Origin: Litchfieldia stipae
GTDB taxonomy: Bacteria; Bacillota; Bacilli; Bacillales; Bacillaceae_L
Assembly: GCF_014837155.1 (NCBI RefSeq)
Contig: NZ_JACYHA010000007.1
Span: 62,001 to 126,000 of the forward strand
DNA length: 64,000 bases
Direction of reading: 5' to 3'
In this document: positions 16,348 to 25,158 of the stretch, in pieces
Numbering within the stretch: position 1 is the first letter of the stretch
How the letters are laid out: each line of letters opens with the position of its first letter
Made by a program: the position numbers and the translations under genes
The notes under the pieces: generated by a model
Database searches by the model: none
The model's input: only the letters and a program-made list of their open reading frames with translations
Told to the model about the DNA's origin: nothing

Positions 16348-18141
16348 TTATTTCTTCTTATTATTTGTACTATAGTAGAATTTTGCAGAAATCGAGCCAT
16401 CTGCATTTTCCTTGATATCTGTTACGTGGATGCCTGAATCTGCTGGTGTTGAGCTGATTCCCTTCCAGAAGTAGTATGATCCGGTGTGAACATTTTTCGA
16501 GTTTGGTGTGATTTTGTCACCTGTCTTGAAGAAGTCCCCTGCGTCCCCACGGTTCACGTACTTCTCTAAATCATAGTTGCCATCTGCTTGGAGCACAGAT
16601 AGACCATAATGCTTAACGTCACCTGTTTGATTAGACTGGAACCGCTTGTTCATCCAGTTCTCAGCATTGTTTGGTTGTCCACCACGTGCGAGGATATTTT
16701 CGTCAACATGCCATGCCACTAATCCGTGTGCATTTTCCCCTTGGCGAATGAAGCCTTCATTAAATCCTTCTTGTTGGATATTTTCAAATAAGAAATACTC
16801 AGAACCATTTGAGCCCGGCACTTCCATTTTAACAACATCCTGTGATCGATTGACTGGATCTAAGGTTAATACTTGAACACCGTCTTCAGGAGTGACTTCA
16901 ATTGGGTCAAGCCAGCCCAGAAAGATTTTTGAATAAGGGTCAAAGTTAGTTGGTGAGTTCCCAGAGTATGCTGATGCATTTGGATAACTCATCCATGATC
17001 CACCTGACATCATTGAGTAGTTTCCTACTCCTTCTGATGTGTAGTCTGTGTCATAAAAATCAGGCAGCCCAATCGCATGGCCAAATTCATGGGCATACAC
17101 TCCCGCTTGGGCTGGGTATGGTCCTGTCACAGATTCTTCATCATATCCACCTGTCGCTGCATTAAAGCCTGCCACGTTACCGCCAATTGCTGGTTGAATA
17201 TTATAGTCATTCACAATAACGCCATCATACGTCATATCCTCAGCATATGTTTTGTTTATCCATGCAGATTGAGAAATTCCTTCATATTGATCTGCTGGGA
17301 TTCCTGTTTCATAGTATTTCCCATAGTATAACGCACTTAAGAGATTCCACTTATGAGACCAGAATTGTGCTGGGTCACGACTCCATTCCGCCCCTGTTCC
17401 CTCATGCACGACGAATACATTTGGAACGACTCCGTCCACTGCATATGCGGAGAAATCCACTTGATCGTCTGCAGCTTGTAACAAGTCTCTAATAAATTCA
17501 CCTGTACGAGCGTCCCCATTCACATTTCCAAGCACATATTCCCCATTTTCAGCATACGTACCTTCTTGGTCTAAGTAGTATGAAGCACCCTTTGGTAGCT
17601 CTACCCAGACAAATTCAGTCGTTTCATTGCGAATCAGGTTCACCGCGCCATAGCTTGATTCTTTGTAGACATTTTGCATCGTTTTATCCGTTGGAGCCTT
17701 GATTCCCTCGTGCTCCGCGTATTGCTTGAAATACTCTAATTCATAAGGATTGTACTCCGTTCCGAAGATCAGATCCTCATAATATTTCGCAGGAACTTGT
17801 CCCTCTAAATCTCCGATTGGCTCATCGCCATCAGCATATTTCGCTAAAATGACTAGAACGGGTACATCGCCTTCTAGTTTTTGATAATTAACTAGATTTC
17901 CTGGAGCTTGTTCGAATTTCGCTCCATTATTTTTTTGCTCATGGATTTTCTCAGCTGGATCTGCCTTGGATAAATCAAATCCGTGCTCCTTTGCCTTCTC
18001 TGCCAATTCAGGTGCTGCTCCTACATAATCGGCAAGTGTCAGGTTATACGTTTCCGCCTGTTGATTTGTTGCAACACTTGGGAAAGCTAGTCCACCCACT
18101 AGAGTGGCAGATAATGCGAATGCTGCTAGTTTCTTAAACAT
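16348..18141 (-). CDS. Secreted M6-family metalloprotease (immune inhibitor A-like)
   Basis: 597 residues. The signal peptide MFKKLAAFALSATLVGGLAF is cleaved near 25. The zinc site HEFGHAIGLPDFYD is at 351-364 with the downstream Met-turn NYSMMSGGSW, both diagnostic of peptidase family M6. A propeptide-like region precedes it and a beta-rich domain follows. It is shorter than the roughly 800-residue immune inhibitor A proteins because a C-terminal domain is absent. It would degrade proteins outside the cell. AGGAGG lies 6 bp before the ATG at 18141; the longer frame lacks one. Confidence 0.9.
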   Translation of the reverse strand: MFKKLAAFALSATLVGGLAFPSVATNQQAETYNLTLADYVGAAPELAEKAKEHGFDLSKADPAEKIHEQKNNGAKFEQAPGNLVNYQKLEGDVPVLVILAKYADGDEPIGDLEGQVPAKYYEDLIFGTEYNPYELEYFKQYAEHEGIKAPTDKTMQNVYKESSYGAVNLIRNETTEFVWVELPKGASYYLDQEGTYAENGEYVLGNVNGDARTGEFIRDLLQAADDQVDFSAYAVDGVVPNVFVVHEGTGAEWSRDPAQFWSHKWNLLSALYYGKYYETGIPADQYEGISQSAWINKTYAEDMTYDGVIVNDYNIQPAIGGNVAGFNAATGGYDEESVTGPYPAQAGVYAHEFGHAIGLPDFYDTDYTSEGVGNYSMMSGGSWMSYPNASAYSGNSPTNFDPYSKIFLGWLDPIEVTPEDGVQVLTLDPVNRSQDVVKMEVPGSNGSEYFLFENIQQEGFNEGFIRQGENAHGLVAWHVDENILARGGQPNNAENWMNKRFQSNQTGDVKHYGLSVLQADGNYDLEKYVNRGDAGDFFKTGDKITPNSKNVHTGSYYFWKGISSTPADSGIHVTDIKENADGSISAKFYYSTNNKKK

Positions 18142-18319
18142 CGAATTCCTCCTAAAATATGAATCTATTATTCCGAAAGCCGGTACAAACAATCATATAA
18201 TAGTAAGAAAATGATGTTAATGAGGTAATAGTTTGATTGTTTTGACAATATCCTTAATTTTATGTGAAAGTGTCTGGGCCGATATACCCTAGAAGTGAGG
18301 AGAATTGCAGGAAGATGTC

Positions 18320-18358
18320 GAAGGGCACCCAGCTTATGAAATGACTGGGTGCCCCTCG
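18320..18358. terminator. Strong hairpin between protease and yhcH-like genes
   Basis: GGGCACCCAG (18323-18332) / CTGGGTGCCC (18344-18353). The T-rich side faces right on the plus strand, but it directly follows the minus-strand gene end at 18361. Confidence 0.6.
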
Positions 18359-18360
18359 TT

Positions 18361-18813
18361 TTATTTACGGCAATTTACTTTTACAACGGCCTTTTTTACC
18401 ACTTGAGGTTCTTGAACACTTATCATCGGCATATGCCCATCCTCAGGTGTAAAAATCGCGAAGCTTCCTTCAGTGACACGAAGTAGGTCACCCTTCCCTT
18501 CAAGGAACAGCAAGTCTTTATCCAGATGCTCTTCAGCTACCAGCAATTCATGAACATTCACATAACCCATGCGCTCCTGGCCACGAATCATATATTGAAT
18601 ATCCGTGTATGTACGATGCGATTCCCAGCGTCCTTGCTCCTCACTGATGGTTTCGTACTCTTGAATCAAGACAAACACATCATCGCCTTCAACTTCATAC
18701 TTTCCAGGCTCTAATGCGTGCAAATCGTTCTCTTGCAAAAATTGAAGACCTTTTTGAATTCGAGGATGAACCCCGTCATACAACTGTGCATTTGATAGTT
18801 TATCGATTATCAT
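18361..18813 (-). CDS. YhcH/YjgK/YiaL-family protein
   Basis: 150 residues forming one cupin-like domain: SHRTYTDIQYMIRGQERMGY and IFTPEDGHMPMI contain the His/Glu metal ligands of this family. E. coli members act in sialic acid or ketogulonate sugar use, probably as sugar anomerases or isomerases. There is no sugar operon here, so the substrate is open. ATG follows TTGGGGGATC. Confidence 0.9.
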   Translation of the reverse strand: MIIDKLSNAQLYDGVHPRIQKGLQFLQENDLHALEPGKYEVEGDDVFVLIQEYETISEEQGRWESHRTYTDIQYMIRGQERMGYVNVHELLVAEEHLDKDLLFLEGKGDLLRVTEGSFAIFTPEDGHMPMISVQEPQVVKKAVVKVNCRK

Positions 18814-18944
18814 GTTGATCCCCCAATAGTTTGTATTTGTCTCTTAATTATAAGGGAATGGTGCATGGTTGACTACGGAAAGTGAGGGCGTTTTCATTTT
18901 GTGAGGCGGGAACTTAACAGAATGTTCATTAGTTTAATGGACAA

Positions 18945-18980
18945 GCATAAGACCTCCACCACTTTGGTGAAGGCCATCGC
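18945..18980 (-). terminator. Hairpin after the coiled-coil gene
   Basis: GACCTCCACCA / TGGTGAAGGCC with a 3-nt loop, seven bases past the gene end on the minus strand. The T-tract is weak. Confidence 0.5.
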
Positions 18981-18987
18981 CGCTTTC

Positions 18988-19398
18988 TTATTGATGACGT
19001 TGATCTTGGAATTCGATTGCAGCTGCTTGAGCTTGTTTTAGTTTTTCCTGTGCGATTTGGACGTCAAGCTGTTCTTGCTTCACTTGTTCTTGTGCTTGAT
19101 ATAAGTGCTGGCTTTCTGTTTGTAGACGTTGTTGGGCTTGTAGTAATTGTTGGTTCTCAGTTTGTAGCTGTTGGAATGCTTGTTGCACGTCTTGTTGTAA
19201 TTTTTCCAGTTGCTTTAGTTCTTGAGCATCCTCTGTTTGATAGCTTGATACTTGGTGATGTGCATGGAAGACAGCTTGTTCCGCTTCTTCTAATAATCCT
19301 TCAATGTCGTTCTCTTGAGCAAATTCCACAGCTTGTTGTGCTCTTAATACTGATTCTGCTACTTCTGGTAAGAGTAATTGTTCTTCTGGTTGAGTCAT
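18988..19398 (-). CDS. Gln/Glu-rich coiled-coil protein
   Basis: 136 residues; no signal peptide or membrane segment. From about residue 55 to the end it is a near-continuous heptad coiled coil rich in Gln, Leu and Glu (QQAFQQLQTENQQLLQAQQR and similar). The N-terminal third is helical with few glutamines. I do not recognise a family. ATG at 19398 follows GGAGG, so the gene is real; the equally long opposite-strand frame is its mirror. A scaffold or spore-coat role is possible, but there is no direct evidence. Confidence 0.7.
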   Translation of the reverse strand: MTQPEEQLLLPEVAESVLRAQQAVEFAQENDIEGLLEEAEQAVFHAHHQVSSYQTEDAQELKQLEKLQQDVQQAFQQLQTENQQLLQAQQRLQTESQHLYQAQEQVKQEQLDVQIAQEKLKQAQAAAIEFQDQRHQ

Positions 19399-19570
19399 TA
19401 TGTTAAGCCTCCATAGATGTTATAGTTATATCATTATCGTGCTCTTAAACGATTTTCCTATGCACGGACTTTAGGTGAATTACTTCCATGGATGGATGGT
19501 TGAAATTGGTAATAGAGACTTTAACATCGGCAGGAATGCGCTGTATTCCGGTGAAGTTCATGATTATATG

Positions 19571-20847
19571 ATGAACGGCTTCGCCTGGCTGATGCTGGGC
19601 TATTTATTTCAACGAAATCAGAGGGGAATCCCACGAAACTGTGCCTCAATCCAACGAAAGGACGGCTTGATTCAACGGAAGGGCCCTTCCTGGATGCAGC
19701 ATATCAAGTTATTCAACGAAATCAGAGGGGAATCCCACGAAACTGTGCCTCAATCCCACGAAAGATCGGCTTGATTCAACGGAAGGTCTCTTCCTGGATG
19801 GAGCATATTGATTATTTCAACGAAATCAGAGGGGAATCCCACGAAATTAAGCCTCAATCCCACGAAAGATCGGCTTGATTCAACGGAAGGGCCCTTCCTG
19901 GATGGAGCATATCAAGTAATTCAACGAAATCAGAGGGGAATCCCACGAAATTAAGCCTCAATCCCACGAAAGATCGGCTTGATTCAACGGAAGGGCCCTT
20001 CCTGGATGCAGCATATCAAGTAATTCAACGAAATCAGAGGGGAATCCCACGAAACTGTGCCTCAATCCAACGAAAGATCGGCTTGATTCAACGGAAGGGC
20101 CCTTCCTGGATGCAGCATATCAAGTTATTCAACGAAATCAGAGGGGAATCCCACGAAACTGTGCCTCAATCCGACGAAAGTTCAGCTTGATTCAACGGAA
20201 GGGCCTTTCCTGGATACAGCATATCAAGTAATTCAACGAAATCAGAGGGGAATCCCACGAAACTGTGCCTCAATCCCACGAAAGGACGGCTTGATTCAAC
20301 GGAAGGGCCTTTCCTGGATGCAGCATATCAAGTAATTCAACGAAATCAGAGGGGAATCCCACGAAACTGTGCCTCAATCCAACGAAAGATCGGCTTGATT
20401 CAACGGAAGGGCCCTTCCTGGATGCAGCATATCAAGTTATTCAACGAAATCAGAGGGGAATCCCACGAAACTGTGCCTCAATCCGACGAAAGGACGGCTT
20501 GATTCAACGGAAGGGCCCTTCCTGGATGCAGCATATCAAGTTATTCAACGAAATCAGAGGGGAATCCCACGAAACTGTGCCTCAATCCAACGAAAGATCG
20601 GCTTGATTCAACGGAAGGGCCCTTCCTGGATGCAGCATATCAAGTTATTCAACGAAATCAGAGGGGAATCCCACGAAACTGTGCCTCAATCCAACGAAAG
20701 GACGGCTTGATTCAACGGAAGGGCCCTTCCTGGATGGTGCATATCAAGTAATTCAACGAAATCAGAGGGGAATCCCACGAAATTAAGCCTCAATCCCACG
20801 AAAGTCCATATTAATTCAACGAACGGCTTCGCCTGGTTGGTGCTCAC
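19571..20847 (+). repeat. Array 1 of the 104-bp satellite (12 units)
   Basis: The marker CAACGAAATCAGAGG recurs at 19610, 19714, 19818, 19922, 20026, 20130 and so on to 20754, an exact 104-bp period. In each unit a motif of the form CNACGAAA (last copy CAACGGAA) occurs at offsets 0, 21, 42 and 63; the remaining 41 bp (GGGCCCTTCC...CATATCAAG) is a linker. Both flanks carry GGCTTCGCCTGG. No real reading frame is present. Confidence 0.95.
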
Positions 20848-20931
20848 TCATCGATCCAATCAAACCACCTCACTATATCCACAGTACAAACAATGATAAC
20901 CACTCTATTCGACATTTTTTTCGGATATCTA

Positions 20932-20959
20932 TTGACACTATCCAAATTCGTTATATAAT
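20932..20959 (+). promoter_or_regulatory. Promoter of pyrP
   Basis: TTGACA (20932-20937) and TATAAT (20954-20959), both perfect sigma-A hexamers, with 16 bp between them. They lie 25 bp upstream of the PyrR-binding leader. Confidence 0.8.
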
Positions 20960-20983
20960 AACAACAGATAAGTTAATACGGTT

Positions 20984-21122
20984 ACCTTTAATTCAGTCCA
21001 GAGAGGCTGGCAAGGTGTTGCAGAAGAGGATTTCTGCGTAGTGTTGTGTGCTTAGGGATGCGTCCCTAACCATAGAATACGGAAAAAGCATCTTGCCATA
21101 CATGTGGCGAGATGCTTTTTTT
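20984..21122 (+). promoter_or_regulatory. PyrR-dependent transcription attenuator of pyrP
   Basis: The leader holds the conserved PyrR-binding stem-loop ACCTTTAATTCAGTCCAGAG then AGGCTGGCAAGGT (20984-21016), containing the CAGAGAGGCTG core. A rho-independent terminator follows at 21083-21122 (stem TGGCGAGATGC and its complement, then T7). When UMP/UTP is high, PyrR binds the first stem and lets the terminator form. This is the same logic as in the B. subtilis pyr operon. Confidence 0.88.
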
Positions 21123-21175
21123 ATACTTAAAAAAGGGAAACCTAACTTATACGACAATTATAAGGAGAGAGACAA

Positions 21176-22456
21176 ATGGCTCAAAGAGAAATTCAAGTAC
21201 ATGAGAAATTACCATTTTTACAAAGCTTACCGTTAAGTCTTCAGCATTTATTCGCAATGTTTGGATCAACGGTTTTGGTTCCTGTATTATTCCAGGTTGA
21301 CCCTGCTACGATCTTATTAATGAACGGTTTAGGGACGCTATTATACATTTTAATTACTAAAGGAAAAATTCCCGCTTATCTTGGTTCAAGCTTCGCCTTC
21401 TTATCCCCCGTCTTTGTTGTGCTCGGACAGCACGCTGGCGGCGGAGGTTACAATTACGCGCTAGGTGGATTCTTAGCAGTCGGAATTGTGCTCGTGCTTG
21501 TCTCGTTGATTATTCGTGTGGCAGGCACTGGCTGGATTGATGTGATTTTCCCACCTGCAGCAATGGGTGCGATCGTTGCAGTTATTGGTCTTGAGTTAGT
21601 TCCAGTTGCGGTTGAAATGACTGGATGGGTGGCGCCAGCTGGTGCTCCTGCGGATTGGGCAATTGATCCTAAAACAGCAGCGGTTGCGTTTATCACACTT
21701 GCAATTACGATTATTTGTTGGGTTTCCCTTCGTGGATTCTTGAAGATCATTCCGATTCTAATCGGGATTGTCGCTGGTTATGTTGTTGCATACTTCTTCG
21801 GATTAGTTGATTTCACAAATGTAAAAGAAGCAGCATGGTTCTCAATGCCAACGTATTACCAAATGAAATTTGATCTCACGGCGATTTTAACGATTTTACC
21901 AGCAGCACTAGTATTAATTCCTGAGCATATCGGACATTTATTCGTTACTGGAAACATCGTGAAAAAGGATTTAACAAAAGATCCTGGTCTTGACCGTTCA
22001 ATGATGAGTAACGGGATTTCAACCATCATCTCAAGTTTCGTCGGTTCAACACCGAACACAACTTATGGTGAAAACATCGGAGTATTAGCGATTTCACGTG
22101 TATACTCAACTTGGATTATCGGACTTGCAGCAGTCATCGCTGTTATCCTATCATTCATCGGTAAATTAGCAGCCTTGATTTCTTCGATTCCAGCACCAGT
22201 AATGGGCGGAATTTCACTACTACTATTCGGAATCATCGCAGCAAGCGGTATCCGTATGCTAGTTGAATCAAAAATCGACTACAGCAAATCACAAAACCTG
22301 CTTCTCACTTGTATCGTGTTAGTTGTTGGGATTAGCCATATCTCGATTTCAATTGGTTCAGTTGAACTAAAAGGAATGGGACTAGCTACAATCGTGGCGA
22401 TTGTGTTGAGCTTATTCTTCAAATTGTTGGATATGCTTAAGTTATCTAACGAATAG
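21176..22456 (+). CDS. pyrP: Uracil permease (PyrP/UraA, NCS2 family)
   Basis: 426 residues with a short basic cytoplasmic start, LQHLFAMFGSTVLVPVLFQV, then alternating hydrophobic helices (14 expected), and the NCS2 substrate segment with LVLIPEHIGHLFVTGN, in which the Glu and His contact uracil. It imports uracil with protons. Regulation is by the PyrR leader immediately upstream. The gene is alone: no pyrR or biosynthesis genes follow, and a terminator lies at 22464-22490. Confidence 0.93.
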   Translation: MAQREIQVHEKLPFLQSLPLSLQHLFAMFGSTVLVPVLFQVDPATILLMNGLGTLLYILITKGKIPAYLGSSFAFLSPVFVVLGQHAGGGGYNYALGGFLAVGIVLVLVSLIIRVAGTGWIDVIFPPAAMGAIVAVIGLELVPVAVEMTGWVAPAGAPADWAIDPKTAAVAFITLAITIICWVSLRGFLKIIPILIGIVAGYVVAYFFGLVDFTNVKEAAWFSMPTYYQMKFDLTAILTILPAALVLIPEHIGHLFVTGNIVKKDLTKDPGLDRSMMSNGISTIISSFVGSTPNTTYGENIGVLAISRVYSTWIIGLAAVIAVILSFIGKLAALISSIPAPVMGGISLLLFGIIAASGIRMLVESKIDYSKSQNLLLTCIVLVVGISHISISIGSVELKGMGLATIVAIVLSLFFKLLDMLKLSNE

Positions 22457-22463
22457 GACATGA

Positions 22464-22492
22464 GGACCTCGGCTATGTGCCGGGGTTTTGTG
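22464..22492 (+). terminator. Terminator of pyrP
   Basis: GACCTCGGC (22465-22473) / GCCGGGGTT (22479-22487) with G-U pairs, then TTTTG. Confidence 0.7.
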
Positions 22493-22569
22493 TATTTTTT
22501 GAACAAGTTGACCAAACAAGAATTACGTTGATATACTCGCTATAAAGAAGTGAGAATGGAGCGCTGAAG

Positions 22570-22938
22570 ATGGATCTAAAAAAGGTAGAAGCAAACGGAC
22601 ATACAATTGCAATTGCTCACTCTGATTCAATTTTACTAACAGATGAACAAAGTGCCTTGGATCTGATTATGTCAATTAGCAGTGAAACTGGTAGTTCACG
22701 AATTGTATTAAATAAAGAAGCCATTGCAGAGGATTTTTTCAATCTACGCACACAGCTTGCGGGTGGCATCCTGCAGAAATTTATGAATTACAGCATTAAG
22801 TTTGCGATTGTCGGTGATTTTTCTACCTATACCAGCAAAGCACTGAGTGATTTCATGTATGAATGTAACAATGGAAACCATATTTATTTCGCTGCCACTG
22901 AAGAGGAAGCGATTGAAAAATTGGCGAATGCACGATAG
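22570..22938 (+). CDS. DUF4180 protein
   Basis: 122 residues, soluble. SALDLIMSISSETGSSRIVL, FFNLRTQLAGGILQKFMNY, KFAIVGDF and HIYFAATEEEAIEKL follow the DUF4180 pattern, an alpha/beta fold like SpoIIAA/STAS relatives in predicted structure. GGAG precedes the start by 9 bp. It has its own terminator. Function unknown. Confidence 0.85.
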   Translation: MDLKKVEANGHTIAIAHSDSILLTDEQSALDLIMSISSETGSSRIVLNKEAIAEDFFNLRTQLAGGILQKFMNYSIKFAIVGDFSTYTSKALSDFMYECNNGNHIYFAATEEEAIEKLANAR

Positions 22939-22940
22939 CG

Positions 22941-22982
22941 AAAAGACCTCATTTCTCCAAAGAGAGTTGAGGCCTTTTTTCA
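22941..22982 (+). terminator. Terminator of the DUF4180 gene
   Basis: A GACCTCA...TGAGGCC stem with an inner TCTC/GAGA pair, followed by TTTTTT. Confidence 0.75.
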
Positions 22983-23044
22983 TAAGAAATTAGTAAAATA
23001 ATTAGCAGAGTGTAGTCAGGCTGCGTGTTTATTTTAACCCCGAT

Positions 23045-23362
23045 CTACTTAATCACCTTCGGAAACACATAAGTAGCCACCGTATCAATCATGATTGGGT
23101 AAAAAACGATAAATGAATTGGTACACAATAACACATAATAATAGAACTTGCCTGATTTTTTATGAAAGAAGAGCGGAACGAGTGCAAGTAGAGCTCCTAT
23201 AATGGCGATGGTGCTGAACGCATACGTCCCCTCTGCCTCCCCAAATCGCAAAATATAGATAAAATACCCAAACGATCCATTAAAAAACAAAATAATTGTC
23301 GATAGGATGATACTTGTATAAATCGCTATTTTGAGCAAAATCGATAGAAGCTTCTCCTTCAT
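23045..23362 (-). CDS. Small integral membrane protein (105 aa)
   Basis: Three hydrophobic helices (about 8-28, 45-66 and 74-98) with short charged loops (FFHKKSGKF). GGAGGG lies 6 bp before the ATG. I do not recognise the family. It is alone and faces away from tagU. Confidence 0.65.
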   Translation of the reverse strand: MKEKLLSILLKIAIYTSIILSTIILFFNGSFGYFIYILRFGEAEGTYAFSTIAIIGALLALVPLFFHKKSGKFYYYVLLCTNSFIVFYPIMIDTVATYVFPKVIK

Positions 23363-23452
23363 AGCATTCCCTCCAATTGTCGATTTTTTGTATATTCTAC
23401 TAAAATTTTACTATATTTGCAGAATTAAGGAAAGTTGGTTATGAAATTTTTA

Positions 23453-23480
23453 TAGACAAATAGAAAAAACATGATATGAT
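23453..23480 (+). promoter_or_regulatory. Possible promoter of tagU
   Basis: TAGACA (23453-23458) and TATGAT (23475-23480), 16 bp apart: each one or two bases from the sigma-A consensus. About 140 bp of untranslated leader would follow. Confidence 0.35.
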
Positions 23481-23621
23481 ACTTTTGTTCAGATGATTTT
23501 TCATGTCGAAAGAACTAGTAATTGAAACTTTTTGTCGAATCAAACGTCTACTATAGAGTTAGACTAAAAATAGATAACTAGAGATGCAGTTTAATAAAAA
23601 TTAAATAAAAGGATGATGTGC

Positions 23622-24548
23622 ATGAATCGTTCAGATCGCAAAAAGAAAAAAGGCGGTAAAAAGTGGTTAAAGATTACTGCTAGTATCATTGGTGTGATTG
23701 TTCTTGCTGTTGTTGGATATGGGTTTTATTTATATCAAAACTTAGCGACAACGGTTGATAAGATGCATGAAGAACGTACTCCTTCTAGCATGCGTGAAAA
23801 GGAATTCGATTTAGGTAAAGGAGATCCTATTTCGTTCCTATTAATGGGTGTGGATGAGCGTGCAGGTGATAGAGGTCGTGCCGATTCACTGATTGTAATC
23901 ACGTTAAATCCAAACACAAATTCAATGAATATGCTCAGTATCCCACGTGATACTCGTGTTGAAATTGTTGGACGTGGTACTCAAGACAAAATCAACCACT
24001 CTTATGCGTTCGGTGGGACAGATATGACTCTTGCAACAGTTGAAAAGTTCCTAGATATTCCGATCGATTACTATATCAAAGTGAATATGGAAAGCTTCAA
24101 GGATATTGTTGATACACTTGGTGGAATAACTGTAAATAATACAAAGACTTTCACATATGAGGGTGTCACTTTCAATGAAGGTCCCCTTAATTTAGATGGT
24201 GAAAAAGCTCTTAAATTCTCACGTGTTCGTAAAATTGATAGTGACTTCGGACGTCAGGATCGTCAGCGTGAAGTGATTCGTGCCATTATTGATAAAGGTG
24301 CATCACCAGCGGTTGTTACTAAAATTGATGACCTTCTAGCAGTAGCTGGTGGGAATATCACAACGAATATGACATTCAAAGAAATGCAGTCTGTTCAAGC
24401 TAATTACGCTGGTGCTCGTCACAACAATGATCAATCAATGATCAAAGGTAGTGGCCAAATGATCGGCGGCATTTACTACTATGTAGTGCCAGAAGAAGAG
24501 CGTCAAGCTGTGATTACTAAGTTAAAAACGAATCTTGAATTGAATTAA
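23622..24548 (+). CDS. tagU: LytR-CpsA-Psr family wall-polymer transferase (TagU)
   Basis: 308 residues: a lysine-rich cytoplasmic start, one membrane helix (about 17-38) and an extracellular LCP domain with LLMGVDERAGDRGRADSLIV, LSIPRDTRVEI and FGRQDRQREV, whose Arg and Asp residues bind the polyprenyl pyrophosphate. It attaches teichoic acid-type polymers to peptidoglycan. Overall the protein follows B. subtilis TagU closely. ATG at 23622 is best placed relative to AAAGGATG; two ATGs just upstream are alternatives. Confidence 0.88.
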   Translation: MNRSDRKKKKGGKKWLKITASIIGVIVLAVVGYGFYLYQNLATTVDKMHEERTPSSMREKEFDLGKGDPISFLLMGVDERAGDRGRADSLIVITLNPNTNSMNMLSIPRDTRVEIVGRGTQDKINHSYAFGGTDMTLATVEKFLDIPIDYYIKVNMESFKDIVDTLGGITVNNTKTFTYEGVTFNEGPLNLDGEKALKFSRVRKIDSDFGRQDRQREVIRAIIDKGASPAVVTKIDDLLAVAGGNITTNMTFKEMQSVQANYAGARHNNDQSMIKGSGQMIGGIYYYVVPEEERQAVITKLKTNLELN

Positions 24549-24555
24549 TGATGAT

Positions 24556-24595
24556 AAGGCTGTTTGGAAACTTGCTTTCCGAGCAGTCTTTTTTT
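24556..24595 (+). terminator. Terminator of tagU
   Basis: AGGCTGTTTGGAAA pairs with CTTTCCGAGCAGTCT around a short loop, then T7. Confidence 0.75.
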
Positions 24596-24615
24596 GTTTG
24601 GGCTGGGCGGGGGCA

Positions 24616-25056
24616 TTCGTTGAATCTTGCTGGATCTTCGTCGGATTATCGCTCTGGTTCGTTGGATTCCACTCTGATTTCGTTGAATGAATGGATATGC
24701 TTCATCCATCAAGATCCTTTCATTGAATTCGGCTCTTCTTTCGTCGGATTATCCCCTTGGTTCGTTGGATTCCACCTTGATTTCGTTGATTTATTTGATA
24801 TGCTACATCCATCAAGGGCCGTTCGTTGAATCATACTCTTCTTTCGTCGGATGATCGCTCTGGTTCGTTGGATTCCACTCTGATTTCGTTGAATGAATGG
24901 ATATGCTACATCCATCAAGATCCTTTTGTTGAATTCATGCTCACTTTCGTCGGATTATCCTCTTGGTTCGTGGGATTCCTCTCCGATTTCGCTGAATTAA
25001 ATTGCCTTTTTCAGAAAGGCAGGCCTTTCGTTGAATCTTACTTATTTTTCGAGGAA
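24616..25056 (-). repeat. Array 2 of the 103-bp satellite (about 4 units)
   Basis: Reverse-orientation version: CGTTGAAT, CGTCGGAT and CGTTGGATTCC blocks in the same order as the complement of array 1. The GATTTCGTTGA marker repeats at 24681, 24784, 24887 and 24990 (103 bp). Linkers carry CATCCATCAAG instead of the array 1 linker. It lies between two plus-strand genes. Confidence 0.9.
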
Positions 25057-25158
25057 TGATAAGTAGGGATCCCCACCCATTTTTTAAACAATACTGTTAT
25101 TTATCATATAGTTAGTGATATAGTGAAAATAAATGAGTCCGTTATTAGGAGGATATAG

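Noticed and set aside
19017-19406. Plus-strand frame opposite the coiled-coil gene
   Set aside because: Mirror of a low-complexity gene; no ribosome binding site, hydrophobic nonsense composition, whereas the minus strand has GGAGG and a plausible protein.
19475-19774. 99-residue frame at the start of array 1, and similar frames in the other arrays (for example 41649-41876, 52478-52705, 24548-24829, 31202-31402)
   Set aside because: They translate the satellite repeat itself, lack ribosome binding sites and differ in frame between units.
19475-20850. CRISPR array
   Set aside because: Whole 104-bp units are repeated with their spacers, so there are no unique spacers, and no cas genes are nearby.
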